Source of the DNA: Janthinobacterium silvisoli
GTDB lineage: Bacteria; Pseudomonadota; Gammaproteobacteria; Burkholderiales; Burkholderiaceae_D
Direction: 5' to 3'
Length of the DNA: 64,000 nt
Assembly (NCBI RefSeq): GCF_014200725.1
Contig: NZ_JACHCL010000001.1
Location: forward strand, 124,001-188,000
Part shown: positions 39,200 through 48,522 of the stretch, piece after piece
Layout: each line of letters begins with the position of its first letter
Position numbering within the stretch: position 1 is the stretch's first letter
The notes under the pieces: generated by a model
Seen by the model: only the letters and a program-made list of their open reading frames with translations
The model's database searches: none
What the model was told of the DNA's origin: nothing
Made by a program: the position numbers and the translations under genes

Positions 39200-40591
39200 C
39201 TATCCAGCACGCGGTGGCAGCGGCGGCGGACGCGCCTGCCGCCATTGCCGCGTCAACGCCTGCGCCTCGCCCAGGTCGGACGAGGAGAGCTCGCTGGCAA
39301 GCCCAACGATCGCCGAACTTGCCGCAGCGTCGCCGTTCTGCGCAGCCAGCGCCGTCCACATATACGAACGTACGGGACTTTTCGGCACGCCACGTCCGCT
39401 GTTGTACATGCCGCCCAGATTGTACTGGGCCAGCGCATGGCCTTGCTCTGCCGCCTGTTCATACCAGTGCACGGCCAGGCCATCGTCCTGCGGCACACCG
39501 TGGCCATTTGCGTACATCACGCCCAGGTTGTTTTGCGCGCTGGCGTCACCCTGTTCGGCGGCCGTACGGTACCAGCGCACGGCGCAGGCCGGGTCGCGCG
39601 GTATGCCATGGCCGTTGGCATACATCACCCCGAGGTTGAACTGGGCATTGGCCGCGCCCTGGGCCGCCGCCCTGGCGTACCAGTCCAGTGCCTCGTGCAG
39701 GTCGCGCCCGGTCCCACGCCCGCCCGCAAACATGCCACCGAGATTGTATTGGGCCAGGCAATGGCCTTGCAGCGCGGCGCGGCGATACCAGACCAGGGCG
39801 CGTGCCTCGTCCTTGTCCACGCCCTGCCCGCGCGCCAGCATGACGCCCAGGTTGTATTGGGCATCGGCATCATCCTGCTCGGCGGCCCGCAACAGCCAGG
39901 CATAGGCGCGCAACTGATCAGCCGCCACGCCGCGGCCTTCCGCATAAGCTACGCCCAATTGCCGCTGCGCCACAGCCATGCCCTGGGCCGCTGCCTGGCG
40001 GAACCATGCCACGGCCTGCGCATCGCTTTGCGCCACGCCCTGGCCCCGCTTGTAGACGAGGCCCAGGTTCAGCTGGGCCTGCATATCGCCCTGCAAGGCG
40101 GCCTTGCGGAACCAGGCCAGTGCCAGCGCATCGTTCTTTTTGGCTCCAAGGCCTTGCGCATAGGCTTCGCCCAATAACGACTGCGCGCTGGCCACGCCCT
40201 GTTCGGAGGCACGGTAAAACCAGGCCAGGGCCAGTTCATCACTCTGCAGCACGCCACGTCCCTTGCGGTACATCTGGCCCAGGTTCTGCTGCGCCGACGC
40301 ATCGCCTTGCGCCGCCGCGCGGCGGAACCACAGCACGGCATCTTCATCGCTCTGGGCTACGCCGCGGCCGTGGTAATACAGTGCACCAAGATGGTTTTGC
40401 GCGAAAGCCAGGCCCTGCAATGCAGCCAGGCGCAACCAGACGAAGGCACGCGCGTCGTCATGCGCGATGCCCTCGCCTTTCTTGTACATCAGCCCCAGAT
40501 TGAACTGGGCGTAGGGATTGCCTTGCTCGGCAGCTGTGCGAAACCAGATATAGGCCTGATGGCTATCCCTGGCGGTCTGGTGCTTGTCCAT
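39200..40591 (-). CDS. Sel1-like (tetratricopeptide-type) repeat protein
   Basis: A 463-aa protein made almost wholly of about twelve 36-residue Sel1 repeats of the pattern A-x-x-W-[FY]-R-x-A-A-x-Q-G with LG-x-x-Y-x-x-G-x-G-V (for example GVAQSDEDAVLWFRRAAAQG). No signal peptide is visible at the chosen ATG. Sel1 proteins act as scaffolds. It is convergent with the EAL-GGDEF gene, separated by one base; a functional link is only possible. Confidence 0.88.
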   Translation of the reverse strand: MDKHQTARDSHQAYIWFRTAAEQGNPYAQFNLGLMYKKGEGIAHDDARAFVWLRLAALQGLAFAQNHLGALYYHGRGVAQSDEDAVLWFRRAAAQGDASAQQNLGQMYRKGRGVLQSDELALAWFYRASEQGVASAQSLLGEAYAQGLGAKKNDALALAWFRKAALQGDMQAQLNLGLVYKRGQGVAQSDAQAVAWFRQAAAQGMAVAQRQLGVAYAEGRGVAADQLRAYAWLLRAAEQDDADAQYNLGVMLARGQGVDKDEARALVWYRRAALQGHCLAQYNLGGMFAGGRGTGRDLHEALDWYARAAAQGAANAQFNLGVMYANGHGIPRDPACAVRWYRTAAEQGDASAQNNLGVMYANGHGVPQDDGLAVHWYEQAAEQGHALAQYNLGGMYNSGRGVPKSPVRSYMWTALAAQNGDAAASSAIVGLASELSSSDLGEAQALTRQWRQARPPPLPPRAG

Positions 40592-40768
40592 ATACGCCCC
40601 TGTCCACATGACACATTGCGCTGGCCGGCAGCACGCGTCAAGCGGCGGCCTGTGGCGGCGGCAGTGTGTGTTGCTTGAATTGTAAATTCGATGCGGGAGA
40701 GAGGGTTGAGCGAACTCAATGGAGATAATAAAATATTATCGTTTTGATGAGTCCGCCTGAAGCGTGGA

Positions 40769-41398
40769 TCAGCTCGATAGCCTGCGCTTTTGCAGATACT
40801 GTGGCACCTTGGCGGCAGCCAATTTATTCAGGGAAACGAGCAAGTCCGCATCGACATCGGCCAGGCCATAATTGCTGCGCAAATGGCGGCCGATATGGAT
40901 CAGCACTTGCGCCGCCACTTCAGCGTCTGACTCGGCCCTGTGGGCTGCGCTTTTGAAGCTGATGCCCAGCTGGCTGGACAGCAGGCCCAGCTTGTAACTG
41001 GACAATCCGGGAAACACACGGCGCGACAGTTTCAGCGAACACACGAGCGACTGGTGTGCGGGCGCCAGTTGCAAGCGGGCGCTTTCGGCGACCAGGAACT
41101 TTTCATCAAAGCTGGCGTTATGCGCCGACAAGGCGTCACTGCCGATAAAGTCCAGCAACTGCGGCACCACTTCATCGACTGGCGGCGCGTTGTCGACCAT
41201 GGCCTGCGTGATGCCCGTCAAGCCCGTGATGAACGACGGTATGCGCGCCTGGCAATTGACCAGGGTGACATAGCGGTCGGTGATGCGGCCGCCCTCGATG
41301 CGCAGCGCCGCCACTTCCGTGATGCGGTCGCCCATGTCGGGCGACAGGCCGGTCGTTTCAAAGTCGAGCATCACGATCGGTTTTTCAAACACATTCAT
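40769..41398 (-). CDS. DEDDh 3'-5' exonuclease
   Basis: A 209-aa exonuclease of the DnaQ type. Exo I is VMLDFETTGLSP with the DE pair, exo II is SAHNASFDEKFL, and exo III is HRAESDAEVAAQVL with the catalytic His-x4-Asp. Length suits an independent proofreading-like or RNase T-like nuclease. GGAAAG lies seven bases before the ATG at 41398. It is downstream of the YegD-like gene and probably co-transcribed, 39 bases apart. Confidence 0.9.
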   Translation of the reverse strand: MNVFEKPIVMLDFETTGLSPDMGDRITEVAALRIEGGRITDRYVTLVNCQARIPSFITGLTGITQAMVDNAPPVDEVVPQLLDFIGSDALSAHNASFDEKFLVAESARLQLAPAHQSLVCSLKLSRRVFPGLSSYKLGLLSSQLGISFKSAAHRAESDAEVAAQVLIHIGRHLRSNYGLADVDADLLVSLNKLAAAKVPQYLQKRRLSS

Positions 41399-41437
41399 AG
41401 GCGGGCTTTCCATGGGTACAGCGAAGGAAGCTGATTA

Positions 41438-42688
41438 TCAGCCAAACTTGCGCACGGCGTCCAGTGCCAGTCCCGCGCCGATACTGCCAAATAGGTCGCC
41501 TTCCACCTTGCGCGCGGCCGGCACCAGGGCGGCGATCTTTTCACGCAGCAGGCGCACGCCGCTGGAACCACCGGTAAAGAACACGGTGTCGACCGCATCG
41601 GGCGTCACGCCCGCGTCGCTCAAAAGGCGCAGCACGGTGTCTTCCACCGAGGTGCACAGGTGGCCGATGGCCTCGTCGAACTGGCTACGTTTCAATAGCA
41701 GGCTTTGCGCCGGCGACAGGCGGTCCAGTTCCAGTTGCACTTCGGCTGCGTCGGACAGGGCGATCTTGCCCTCTTCCACCTTCATCGCCAGCCAGTGACC
41801 GGCGCGCTCATCGATCAGCTTTTGCAAGCGCCCCATCTTGTCTTGCTCGCGCGCATCACGACACACATCGGCCAGCTGCACCCAGATTTTCTTGGTGTAC
41901 GCCAGGTTGATCGTGTGCCAGGTCGCCAGGTTGAAATAATAGCTGGATGGCACTTCGCTATTGTTATGCAGACGGCTGCCGTAACCGAGCAAGGGCATCA
42001 CGGACGACAGGCTCAGGTATTTATCGAAGTCGGTACCACCGATATGCACGCCGCCGGTCGCCAGGATATCGTCGCGGCGCTCGGCCTTTTTGGCCCGCTC
42101 GGGCGACAGGCGCACCAGCGAAAAGTCCGAGGTACCGCCGCCGATGTCGGCGATCAGCACCAGCTCTTCGCGCTCGATTTGCGATTCATAATCGAAGGCG
42201 GCGGCGATCGGCTCGAACTGGAAGGCGATGTCCTTGAAACCGACGGAACGGGCCACTTCGGCCAGAGTGTCTTGCGCCAGCTGGTCGGCCTGGGCATTGT
42301 CGTCAATAAAGAAAACGGGACGGCCAAACACGGCCGAGGTGAACTCGCGGCCAGCCGACTGCTCGGCGCGGCGCTTGACTTCACCGATGAATTGCGACAT
42401 CAGCAAACGGAATGGCAAGGCGCGGCCGCCCACTTCCGTCTGGCCATCGATCAGGCTAGTGCCCAGCAAGCTTTTCAGCGAGCGCATCAAGCGGCCTTCG
42501 TAGCCGGCCAGGTAGCCGGCCAGCGCAGCGCGGCCATAGCTGACTTCTTCATCTTCCGCATTGAAGAAAACGACCGATGGCAGGGTCGTCTTGCCGTCTT
42601 CCAGGCTGAGCATGGTGCTCTGTCCCGGACGTGCCCAGCCTACCGTGGAGTTTGATGTGCCGAAATCGACGCCGCAAGCATTGGCCAT
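41438..42688 (-). CDS. Hsp70-family chaperone, YegD-like
   Basis: A 416-aa actin-fold ATPase. The N-terminal phosphate-1 loop GVDFGTSNSTVG, the phosphate-2 loop LIADIGGGTSDFSLV and the adenosine motif VFFTGGSSGVRLL are present. The DnaK substrate-binding and lid domains are lacking, as in YegD. Clients are unknown. It is divergent from the Big-1 lipoprotein gene. Confidence 0.88.
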   Translation of the reverse strand: MANACGVDFGTSNSTVGWARPGQSTMLSLEDGKTTLPSVVFFNAEDEEVSYGRAALAGYLAGYEGRLMRSLKSLLGTSLIDGQTEVGGRALPFRLLMSQFIGEVKRRAEQSAGREFTSAVFGRPVFFIDDNAQADQLAQDTLAEVARSVGFKDIAFQFEPIAAAFDYESQIEREELVLIADIGGGTSDFSLVRLSPERAKKAERRDDILATGGVHIGGTDFDKYLSLSSVMPLLGYGSRLHNNSEVPSSYYFNLATWHTINLAYTKKIWVQLADVCRDAREQDKMGRLQKLIDERAGHWLAMKVEEGKIALSDAAEVQLELDRLSPAQSLLLKRSQFDEAIGHLCTSVEDTVLRLLSDAGVTPDAVDTVFFTGGSSGVRLLREKIAALVPAARKVEGDLFGSIGAGLALDAVRKFG

Positions 42689-42868
42689 GTCGACCCTTCC
42701 GTGAATTAAAGGGGCGTTATGCTACCAGAACATGCCTCATTACACCAGAAAAACCGCTGCTACGCCTCACAGACGCATAGCTTGCTCTGCATCAATTAGT
42801 CGAACTGGGCAAAAGCTACTCTTGGGAAATTGATGCTCAGCAATTTCACCGCCCTCCGGAGACTCCCC

Positions 42869-44929
42869 GTGAAATGTCGCTATTCCCCCGTTCGCCTGTC
42901 CCCGATGGCCATTGTTCTGATACTGTACGGTGCAAGCCTGACCGGTTGCGGCGGCGGTGCGGCCGATGCCCAGCCCGCCGTGGGCTGTACCCTGCAGGCT
43001 ACGGCAGGCTGCGGTGGCAGCCTGCCCGATCCCATCAAGCCTACTACCCCGCCCACCACCCCGCCGGTCACGCCCCCAGTCACTCCGCCCGATCCGGCCA
43101 GCCTGGCTGCTGGCGTACAACTGCTTTTTTCCAGCACGGAACTGCCATCGGCCGGCCTGCCCGGCAGTGAAGTGACCGTCACGGCGCTGGTCAGGGATGG
43201 CGCCAACCTCGCCTTGCCGGGTGCCAAGATCGCCCTCAGTGCCGATTCCGGCATCCTCAGCAGTGTCGATGCCGTCACCGATAAAAATGGCCAGGCGCGC
43301 GCCCTGCTGGGAACTGGCGGCGGCAACAGCAACCGCACCATCAAGCTCACGGCCACCGTCGGCACACAAAGCGGCAGCGGCACGGTGGCGGTCACTGGCA
43401 GTACCATCGACATCGTGGGTCCGTCGACATTCATGCGCGGCCAGAATGCCGACCTGATCCTGTCCGTGCGCGATTCGGCGCGCAAACCGGTGGCCGGCGC
43501 GGCCATCACTTACAGCACGGGTAGCGGCAACAGCGTGCGTGTCAGGGATGGCGGCACAGCAGTCAGCAATGCCCAGGGGCAGCTGGTGTTGCACCTGACG
43601 GCTGGCGCGCTGGGCAAGGATGCCGTCTCGGCCAGCGCGCTCGGCGCGAGCGCCTCGCAAGCCTACACCGTCGCCGGCAGCGATTTGCGCCTGACGCCAG
43701 CGGTTGCGCAAGATGACTATGGCACGGATATCTTGCAGGAAGTACCTGTCCTGGCCTGCCAGGCCATCGATGTCCGCTATGCGCGGGCGGACACGGGCGA
43801 GCCGCAATCGGGCAGCGCCAGCCTGCACGCTTCACGCGGCACCCTGTTTGCGGACAGCGCCTGTTCGGCCATCATCGCGCCCAGCCTGGTGTTTAGCAAT
43901 GGCAATCTGCCGCGCAGCTATCTCCAGTCGGCCAACGCAGGGGTCGCTACCATCACTGCCGCCGTGGCCGGTGGCCCGGTGGCCCAGACCCGGCTGGAGT
44001 TTGTTGCCAGCGCCGGTCCGGCCAGCAAGCTCAGCGTTCAAGCCGAGCCTGCCGTGCTCGGGTCGAACGATGGCAGCGGCAAGGAACAGATGAGCACCAT
44101 CAGCGCCGTGGTGCGCGATGGGGCAGCCAATAACCTGGTCAAGAACGCGCCCGTGCTGTTTAGCATCTTGAGCGATCCCAGCGGTGGCTACCTGCGGCAA
44201 ACAGCGCGTGTCCTGACGAGCTCGGACGGCCTGGCGCACGCTGTCTATGTAGCGGGTCCGGCCGACAGCGGCCGCGACGGCGTGCTGATACAGGCGCGTA
44301 TCGAAGGCGCCACGCAGGCGGCCGCCAGCGCACAAGTCCGCCTGACGGTTGCCCACAAAGCGCTGTCGATCAAGTTCGGCACCGGCAATACCGTACGTGA
44401 ATATTCAGCCAGCTTGCTGCAAAAGGACTTCGCCGTGCTCGTTTCCGACAGCGCCGGCAACGCGGTGCCTGGCGTGGCCATCACGGCGACCGCCTGGCCG
44501 GTGCGCTATGACAAGGGCTATTACGTCTGGGAGGCCGACAAGGCAGACTTCCCCGACACGGGCGTGTGGCGCCTGGCCCTGCCACGCTATAGTTGCGCCA
44601 ATGAAGATGTGTTGCGCAACGGCATTTATGATCCCGCTTATGATCTCAATGGCAATGGCGTGCTTGATCCCGGCATACCGCTCGCCGTCAGCTCCAGCGG
44701 TGTCAGCGATGCGCAGGGCCTGGCCAGCATCACCGTCAGCTATCCGCGCAACTACGGCTCCTGGGTGCAACTGGCCCTGACTGTGCGCGGCACGGTGACG
44801 GGCACGGAGTCCAGCACCACGATGGAACTGGCACTCCCCACCCTGGCCAAGGATTTCAGCGCGCGCCGCACGCCGCCACCGGGTCAGACCAGCCCCTACG
44901 GCATGGGGCCCTGCAACACGCCGGATTGA
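42869..44929 (+). CDS. Lipoprotein with Big-1 (invasin-like) Ig domains
   Basis: A 686-aa surface or periplasmic protein. A signal ends in lipobox LTGC near residue 27, followed by a Thr/Pro-rich linker (about 57-78). Repeated Ig-like Big-1 domains follow, marked by VTALVRDGAN, TDKNGQARALLG, NAQGQLVLHLTAG, LTSSDGLAHAVYVAG and VSDAQGLASITVSYP. The C-terminal quarter holds a YDLNGNGVLDPG EF-hand-like loop. I chose the GTG at 42869, with GGAG seven bases upstream; an ATG at 42833 is possible. Confidence 0.82.
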   Translation: MKCRYSPVRLSPMAIVLILYGASLTGCGGGAADAQPAVGCTLQATAGCGGSLPDPIKPTTPPTTPPVTPPVTPPDPASLAAGVQLLFSSTELPSAGLPGSEVTVTALVRDGANLALPGAKIALSADSGILSSVDAVTDKNGQARALLGTGGGNSNRTIKLTATVGTQSGSGTVAVTGSTIDIVGPSTFMRGQNADLILSVRDSARKPVAGAAITYSTGSGNSVRVRDGGTAVSNAQGQLVLHLTAGALGKDAVSASALGASASQAYTVAGSDLRLTPAVAQDDYGTDILQEVPVLACQAIDVRYARADTGEPQSGSASLHASRGTLFADSACSAIIAPSLVFSNGNLPRSYLQSANAGVATITAAVAGGPVAQTRLEFVASAGPASKLSVQAEPAVLGSNDGSGKEQMSTISAVVRDGAANNLVKNAPVLFSILSDPSGGYLRQTARVLTSSDGLAHAVYVAGPADSGRDGVLIQARIEGATQAAASAQVRLTVAHKALSIKFGTGNTVREYSASLLQKDFAVLVSDSAGNAVPGVAITATAWPVRYDKGYYVWEADKADFPDTGVWRLALPRYSCANEDVLRNGIYDPAYDLNGNGVLDPGIPLAVSSSGVSDAQGLASITVSYPRNYGSWVQLALTVRGTVTGTESSTTMELALPTLAKDFSARRTPPPGQTSPYGMGPCNTPD

Positions 44930-45111
44930 AGGCAAGCGCTGGCTTGCCAATAAATCACACCATTTGCAACACGGGCAATACAAAGAAGAGAACACTCTTG
45001 CTATAGGGCAATCTTTTACGCTATGCTCATCCTGCCTGCCCGGCCCCGAATGACTTGTACCAATGAGGCGGGCCTGCAGGACTACTCTGAGACAGGTGGC
45101 GAACTAAAACC

Positions 45112-46254
45112 ATGCGAAAAAAGACGACCGTAGCCCGAATTTCCAATTCCAGTACAGCAAACATCATCGATGCGGCAGCCAGCACAGGCAGTGCCCAGGC
45201 CGGCGCCGAGCGCCGCGTCACCTCCTATGACGTGGCGCTGCTGGCCGGCGTGTCGCAATCGGCCGTCTCGCGCTGTTTCAAGCCTGGCGCCAGCGTCTCG
45301 CCCGCCACCCACGCCAAGGTCATGCAGGCAGCCATCGCCCTGGACTACATACCGAACGCGGCCGCGCGCAGCCTGATCACGCGCCGCTCGAACCTGGTGG
45401 CTGTCATCATTTCCAACCTGGCCAATCTGTACTACCCGCAAATCTTGTCCGAGCTGAGCCAGCAAATCGCGCGCCAGGGCAAGCGCCTGCTGCTGTTCAC
45501 CCTGGAACGGGAAGCCGATATCGGCAAGGCGCTGTGCGATGTGTGGCAATATCAGGTCGATGGCGCCATCGTGGCCGCCTGGCTGTCCGACGAACAGATG
45601 GCCGAATTCGCACGGCGCGACGTACCGCTGGTGCTGTTCAACCGCAACCCGCGCGATAATGCCGTGCCCGCCGTGCTGTGCGACCAGGCAGAAGCGGCGC
45701 GGCTGCTGGTATCGCGCCTGGCCGAGGCCGGCCACCGCCAGTTTGCCATCATCGATGGCCCCGGCGATTCGGCCGTGGCGCAGGAACGCAAGTCCGGCGT
45801 ACTGGACCGTCTGCTGGAACTACGCCTGCCCGCACCCATCGTCGTCAGCGGCAACTACAATTACGCCAGTGGCGGTCATGGCTTGCGCAAGGTCATCGAC
45901 CGCCTGGGCCGGGTGCCGGACGCCGTGATCTGCGGCAACGACATCATGGCCATCGGCTGCCTGGACACGGCGCGCCACGAACTGGGCATCCAGGTGCCGC
46001 TGCAAATGTCGGTGGCGGGCTTCGACGCCCTGGAAGCATCAGGCTGGCTCAGCTATGACATCACCACCTTGCGCCAGCCCGTGCAAAAGATGGCGATCGA
46101 AGCCGTCGCCATGCTGAACGAACGCATGGAACGACGCGGCGGGTCAGCCGAACGGCGCCGCTACTGCTCGTATCTGGTGGAAGGTAGTACGGCGCGGCTG
46201 AGCGCCGAACCTGTGTATATTGCCCAGCGTTTCGGCATGATGGCTGCGGCTTGA
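45112..46254 (+). CDS. LacI-family transcriptional regulator
   Basis: A 380-aa regulator. The LacI helix-turn-helix (TSYDVALLAGVSQSAVSRCF) starts at about residue 37, so there is an unusual 36-residue N-terminal extension. The hinge is AARSLITRRS and the periplasmic-binding-like effector domain runs from about 95 to 370. No sugar genes are adjacent, so its targets are unknown. It is monocistronic and ends at a palindromic region. Confidence 0.88.
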   Translation: MRKKTTVARISNSSTANIIDAAASTGSAQAGAERRVTSYDVALLAGVSQSAVSRCFKPGASVSPATHAKVMQAAIALDYIPNAAARSLITRRSNLVAVIISNLANLYYPQILSELSQQIARQGKRLLLFTLEREADIGKALCDVWQYQVDGAIVAAWLSDEQMAEFARRDVPLVLFNRNPRDNAVPAVLCDQAEAARLLVSRLAEAGHRQFAIIDGPGDSAVAQERKSGVLDRLLELRLPAPIVVSGNYNYASGGHGLRKVIDRLGRVPDAVICGNDIMAIGCLDTARHELGIQVPLQMSVAGFDALEASGWLSYDITTLRQPVQKMAIEAVAMLNERMERRGGSAERRRYCSYLVEGSTARLSAEPVYIAQRFGMMAAA

Positions 46255-46348
46255 AAAAGCGCCCGTGGCGTTGTTGCTTAGCCTGGCCGCACTAAAGTGC
46301 TGTCTGCGGCGTCGCGACTAGCCACAGACGCTTTTTCTGACGCCGCAG
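46254..46348. terminator. Nested inverted repeats, probable bidirectional terminator
   Basis: Three partly exclusive pairings lie between the convergent lacI-type and yidB-like genes: AAAAGCG near 46254-46260 with CGCTTTT near 46329-46335, GCCGCA (46286-46291) with TGCGGC (46305-46310), and CTGCGGCGTC (46304-46313) with GACGCCGCAG (46339-46348). The outer stem ends in A and T runs suited to termination on both strands. Confidence 0.5.
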
Positions 46349-46359
46349 GATGGACCATA

Positions 46360-46791
46360 TCAGCCGAAAAACTTGCCCTTCAGCGCATTCAAGCCCTGGC
46401 TCAGCAAGTCGCCGCCTTCCGGCACCTGGCCATTGGGCGTCAGTTTGTCGATCAATTGTGGCAGCAGCGCCGCCAGGCCACCTGAAGCGGCTTCAGGCGT
46501 CACGCCGGCTTTTTCGGCGATCTGCGTGACGGTATCGCTGCCCAGCGCATCCTTGATTTGCTGGCCGGATACGGGCGCGTTTTCACCGTGGCCTATCCAG
46601 CTGGCCACCTGGTCACCGAGTCCACTCTCCTGGAACTTTTGCAGCAAGCCTTGCACTCCGCCATGCTGGTTGATCAATTCCGTCACGCTGGCCAGCAAAC
46701 CCGACTGGCCTTCAGCGGCGCCCTCGCCCTCCGTGCCCTTGTTACCCAAGGCACCCAGTGCCTGTCCTGCAAGTTGATCCAGCAAACCCAT
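46360..46791 (-). CDS. YidB-like (DUF937) protein
   Basis: A 143-aa protein that starts MGLLDQLAGQALGALG and has the QESGLGDQVASWIGHGENAPVSGQQIKDALG block characteristic of the YidB family. It has a glycine-rich N-terminus and a helical C-terminal half. Function is unknown. The ATG at 46791 follows GAGGCGAG; a longer frame upstream adds 26 untypical residues. Confidence 0.85.
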   Translation of the reverse strand: MGLLDQLAGQALGALGNKGTEGEGAAEGQSGLLASVTELINQHGGVQGLLQKFQESGLGDQVASWIGHGENAPVSGQQIKDALGSDTVTQIAEKAGVTPEAASGGLAALLPQLIDKLTPNGQVPEGGDLLSQGLNALKGKFFG

Positions 46792-47042
46792 ACTCGCCTC
46801 CTGAACACGGTCAAATAAATGCCGGCTATTGCGCGGCATCCGCACGCGGCCAGGGAAAGTCCCCGCCACGCAGCCATCGTACTACGAATGCGGAAATGGC
46901 TGAGTCACGATTTGCGCATAACTTTATGCTGCGTGCTTTGATCCGCTACCCAAGCGTAAATGGAGAAAAATCAAAAACATGTAAGATTAAATCTCTTATC
47001 TATTGGACTACTGATTGACTACTTACTAAGGAGTGTCAGCAT

Positions 47043-47255
47043 ATGAATATCAATAAAGCGGTAGACAAGGCCTACGAGAAAAAGACTTTCAAGGAAATTG
47101 CCGACGCCCCCGTCGATGCGCTGCAGGGCGTCAGCGCCAAGGATGCGGAACTGCTGAAGCAGGCGTTCAATGTGAAGACCGTGCGTGATCTGGCTAATCT
47201 GAAATACTCGAAATGGGCGCGCGCCATCGTCACCCTGGCCGATACCGAAGAGTAA
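47043..47255 (+). CDS. Small helix-hairpin-helix-like protein
   Basis: A 70-aa soluble protein. Residues 24-55 (PVDALQGVSAKDAELLKQAF followed by VKTVRDLANL) look like the helix-hairpin-helix fold of DUF4332-type or RNA-polymerase-alpha-C-terminal-like proteins. AAGGAG precedes the ATG. No partner is evident. I do not assign a function. Confidence 0.7.
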   Translation: MNINKAVDKAYEKKTFKEIADAPVDALQGVSAKDAELLKQAFNVKTVRDLANLKYSKWARAIVTLADTEE

Positions 47256-47312
47256 TCCTCGCCATATCAGGACCGGCCGCTGGCCGGCTGGTCCTATATT
47301 GATCTACACATC

Positions 47313-48041
47313 GTGACCTCACCTCTGACACTGCCCGGTATCTGCTGGCCCCTGCACGCCACCACGGGAAACATTGCCGTGACCACAACGACAATCAACG
47401 GCCATTTCCGCGCCGGTGCAGGACGCGATGGTTTGGTGCCGTGCGATTTACTACCAGCGGGAAAGTTTCGCAATGGCGCAGCGCGCCACTGGTGCCGCAC
47501 GCACCAATGCTATTGGGGCACCAAGGCGGACTTGGCGGAGCTGGAAAGCTCAGCACACATGCGCTGCAAGCTGCACGCCAGCCCCATGGGCTACGTGCTG
47601 TATCCGGAAGTATTCGATATCAGCCAGTATCACGCCATCACGCTGGCTTCCGCGGACGATGGCTTGCTGCGCCTGCGGGCAAAAGCCAACGATGGCGGCG
47701 CCCTGCTGGCCCGCGACGTGAGCGCGCTGGCCATCGATACCCGCAGCGTGCCTGGTCTGTTTCAGCCATCCATCGTGCAAATCAATATCACGCCGCCAGC
47801 AGCGCAAACCTACGCGGCGGCGCTGAGCAGCGGCGTTGCACTGGGCTGTATCGATTGTTCCCGCTGCGCCCATCCGCACCTGGACCTGGGCGACTTTGCG
47901 CTGCATCCACACCGGCGACACCTGTGCGGCCATTGCGGCTACGATGCCGTACATGGCGCCAGCGCCTGCGTGTCGACACCCTTGCAGCGCCTGCGCGACT
48001 ATGCCTTGCGCAAGCCGGAGCATATCAAGCAGTGGTTTTAA
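47313..48041 (+). CDS. Cys/His-rich hypothetical protein, probable zinc binding
   Basis: A protein of about 242 aa that I do not recognise. Two clusters of possible zinc ligands are seen: an N-terminal one (HWCRTHQCYWG, then MRCKLH) and a C-terminal one (CIDCSRCAHPHLD ... HLCGHCGYD). There is no signal peptide or membrane segment. The start is uncertain: GTG at 47313 or GTG at 47379, both without a clear ribosome binding site. It is followed 13 bases later by a DUF6328 gene. Confidence 0.6.
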   Translation: MTSPLTLPGICWPLHATTGNIAVTTTTINGHFRAGAGRDGLVPCDLLPAGKFRNGAARHWCRTHQCYWGTKADLAELESSAHMRCKLHASPMGYVLYPEVFDISQYHAITLASADDGLLRLRAKANDGGALLARDVSALAIDTRSVPGLFQPSIVQINITPPAAQTYAAALSSGVALGCIDCSRCAHPHLDLGDFALHPHRRHLCGHCGYDAVHGASACVSTPLQRLRDYALRKPEHIKQWF

Positions 48042-48054
48042 AGCAGGAGCCATC

Positions 48055-48522
48055 ATGCCGCACGACGATCAGCAAGCGAATACCGAAACGGAGCACGGCG
48101 ACCTGTCCGACCTGCTCAGCGAGCTGCGCATCTTGCTGCCCGGCGCGCAGATGCTGACGGCATTTTTGATTATCCTGCCCTTCAATGGCGGCTTCGCCAA
48201 AATAGACCAGGCGGAAAAGATCGTGTTCCTGGCCACCTTTATCTTTTCCATGAGCAGCCTGGTACTGCTCAGCGCGCCAGCCATCGGCCACCGCATCATG
48301 CGCCCCTTGACGAACCGTGTACGTTTCAAGCGGGTAGCCGACCGCCTCATGATGGCCGGCGCCCTGTGCCTGGCGTTGGCCTTTATGCTCGGCACAAACC
48401 TGGTCATGTCGGAAGTCTTCGGCCACCTGGCAGGCCTGATCGCCTGCGCGCTGATGGCCGTGCTGATTGCTGGCGTCTGGTGGGCGCTGCCCTGCTATTT
48501 AAGCCGCGTCCGCAAGCTTTGA
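48055..48522 (+). CDS. DUF6328 family membrane protein
   Basis: A 155-aa protein with an acidic soluble N-terminus and four predicted helices. LSDLLSELRILLPGAQMLTA followed by FLIILPFNGGF is the family signature as I recall it. Function is unknown. CAGGAG precedes the ATG. Its 3' end overlaps the convergent LysR gene by 24 bases. Confidence 0.75.
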   Translation: MPHDDQQANTETEHGDLSDLLSELRILLPGAQMLTAFLIILPFNGGFAKIDQAEKIVFLATFIFSMSSLVLLSAPAIGHRIMRPLTNRVRFKRVADRLMMAGALCLALAFMLGTNLVMSEVFGHLAGLIACALMAVLIAGVWWALPCYLSRVRKL

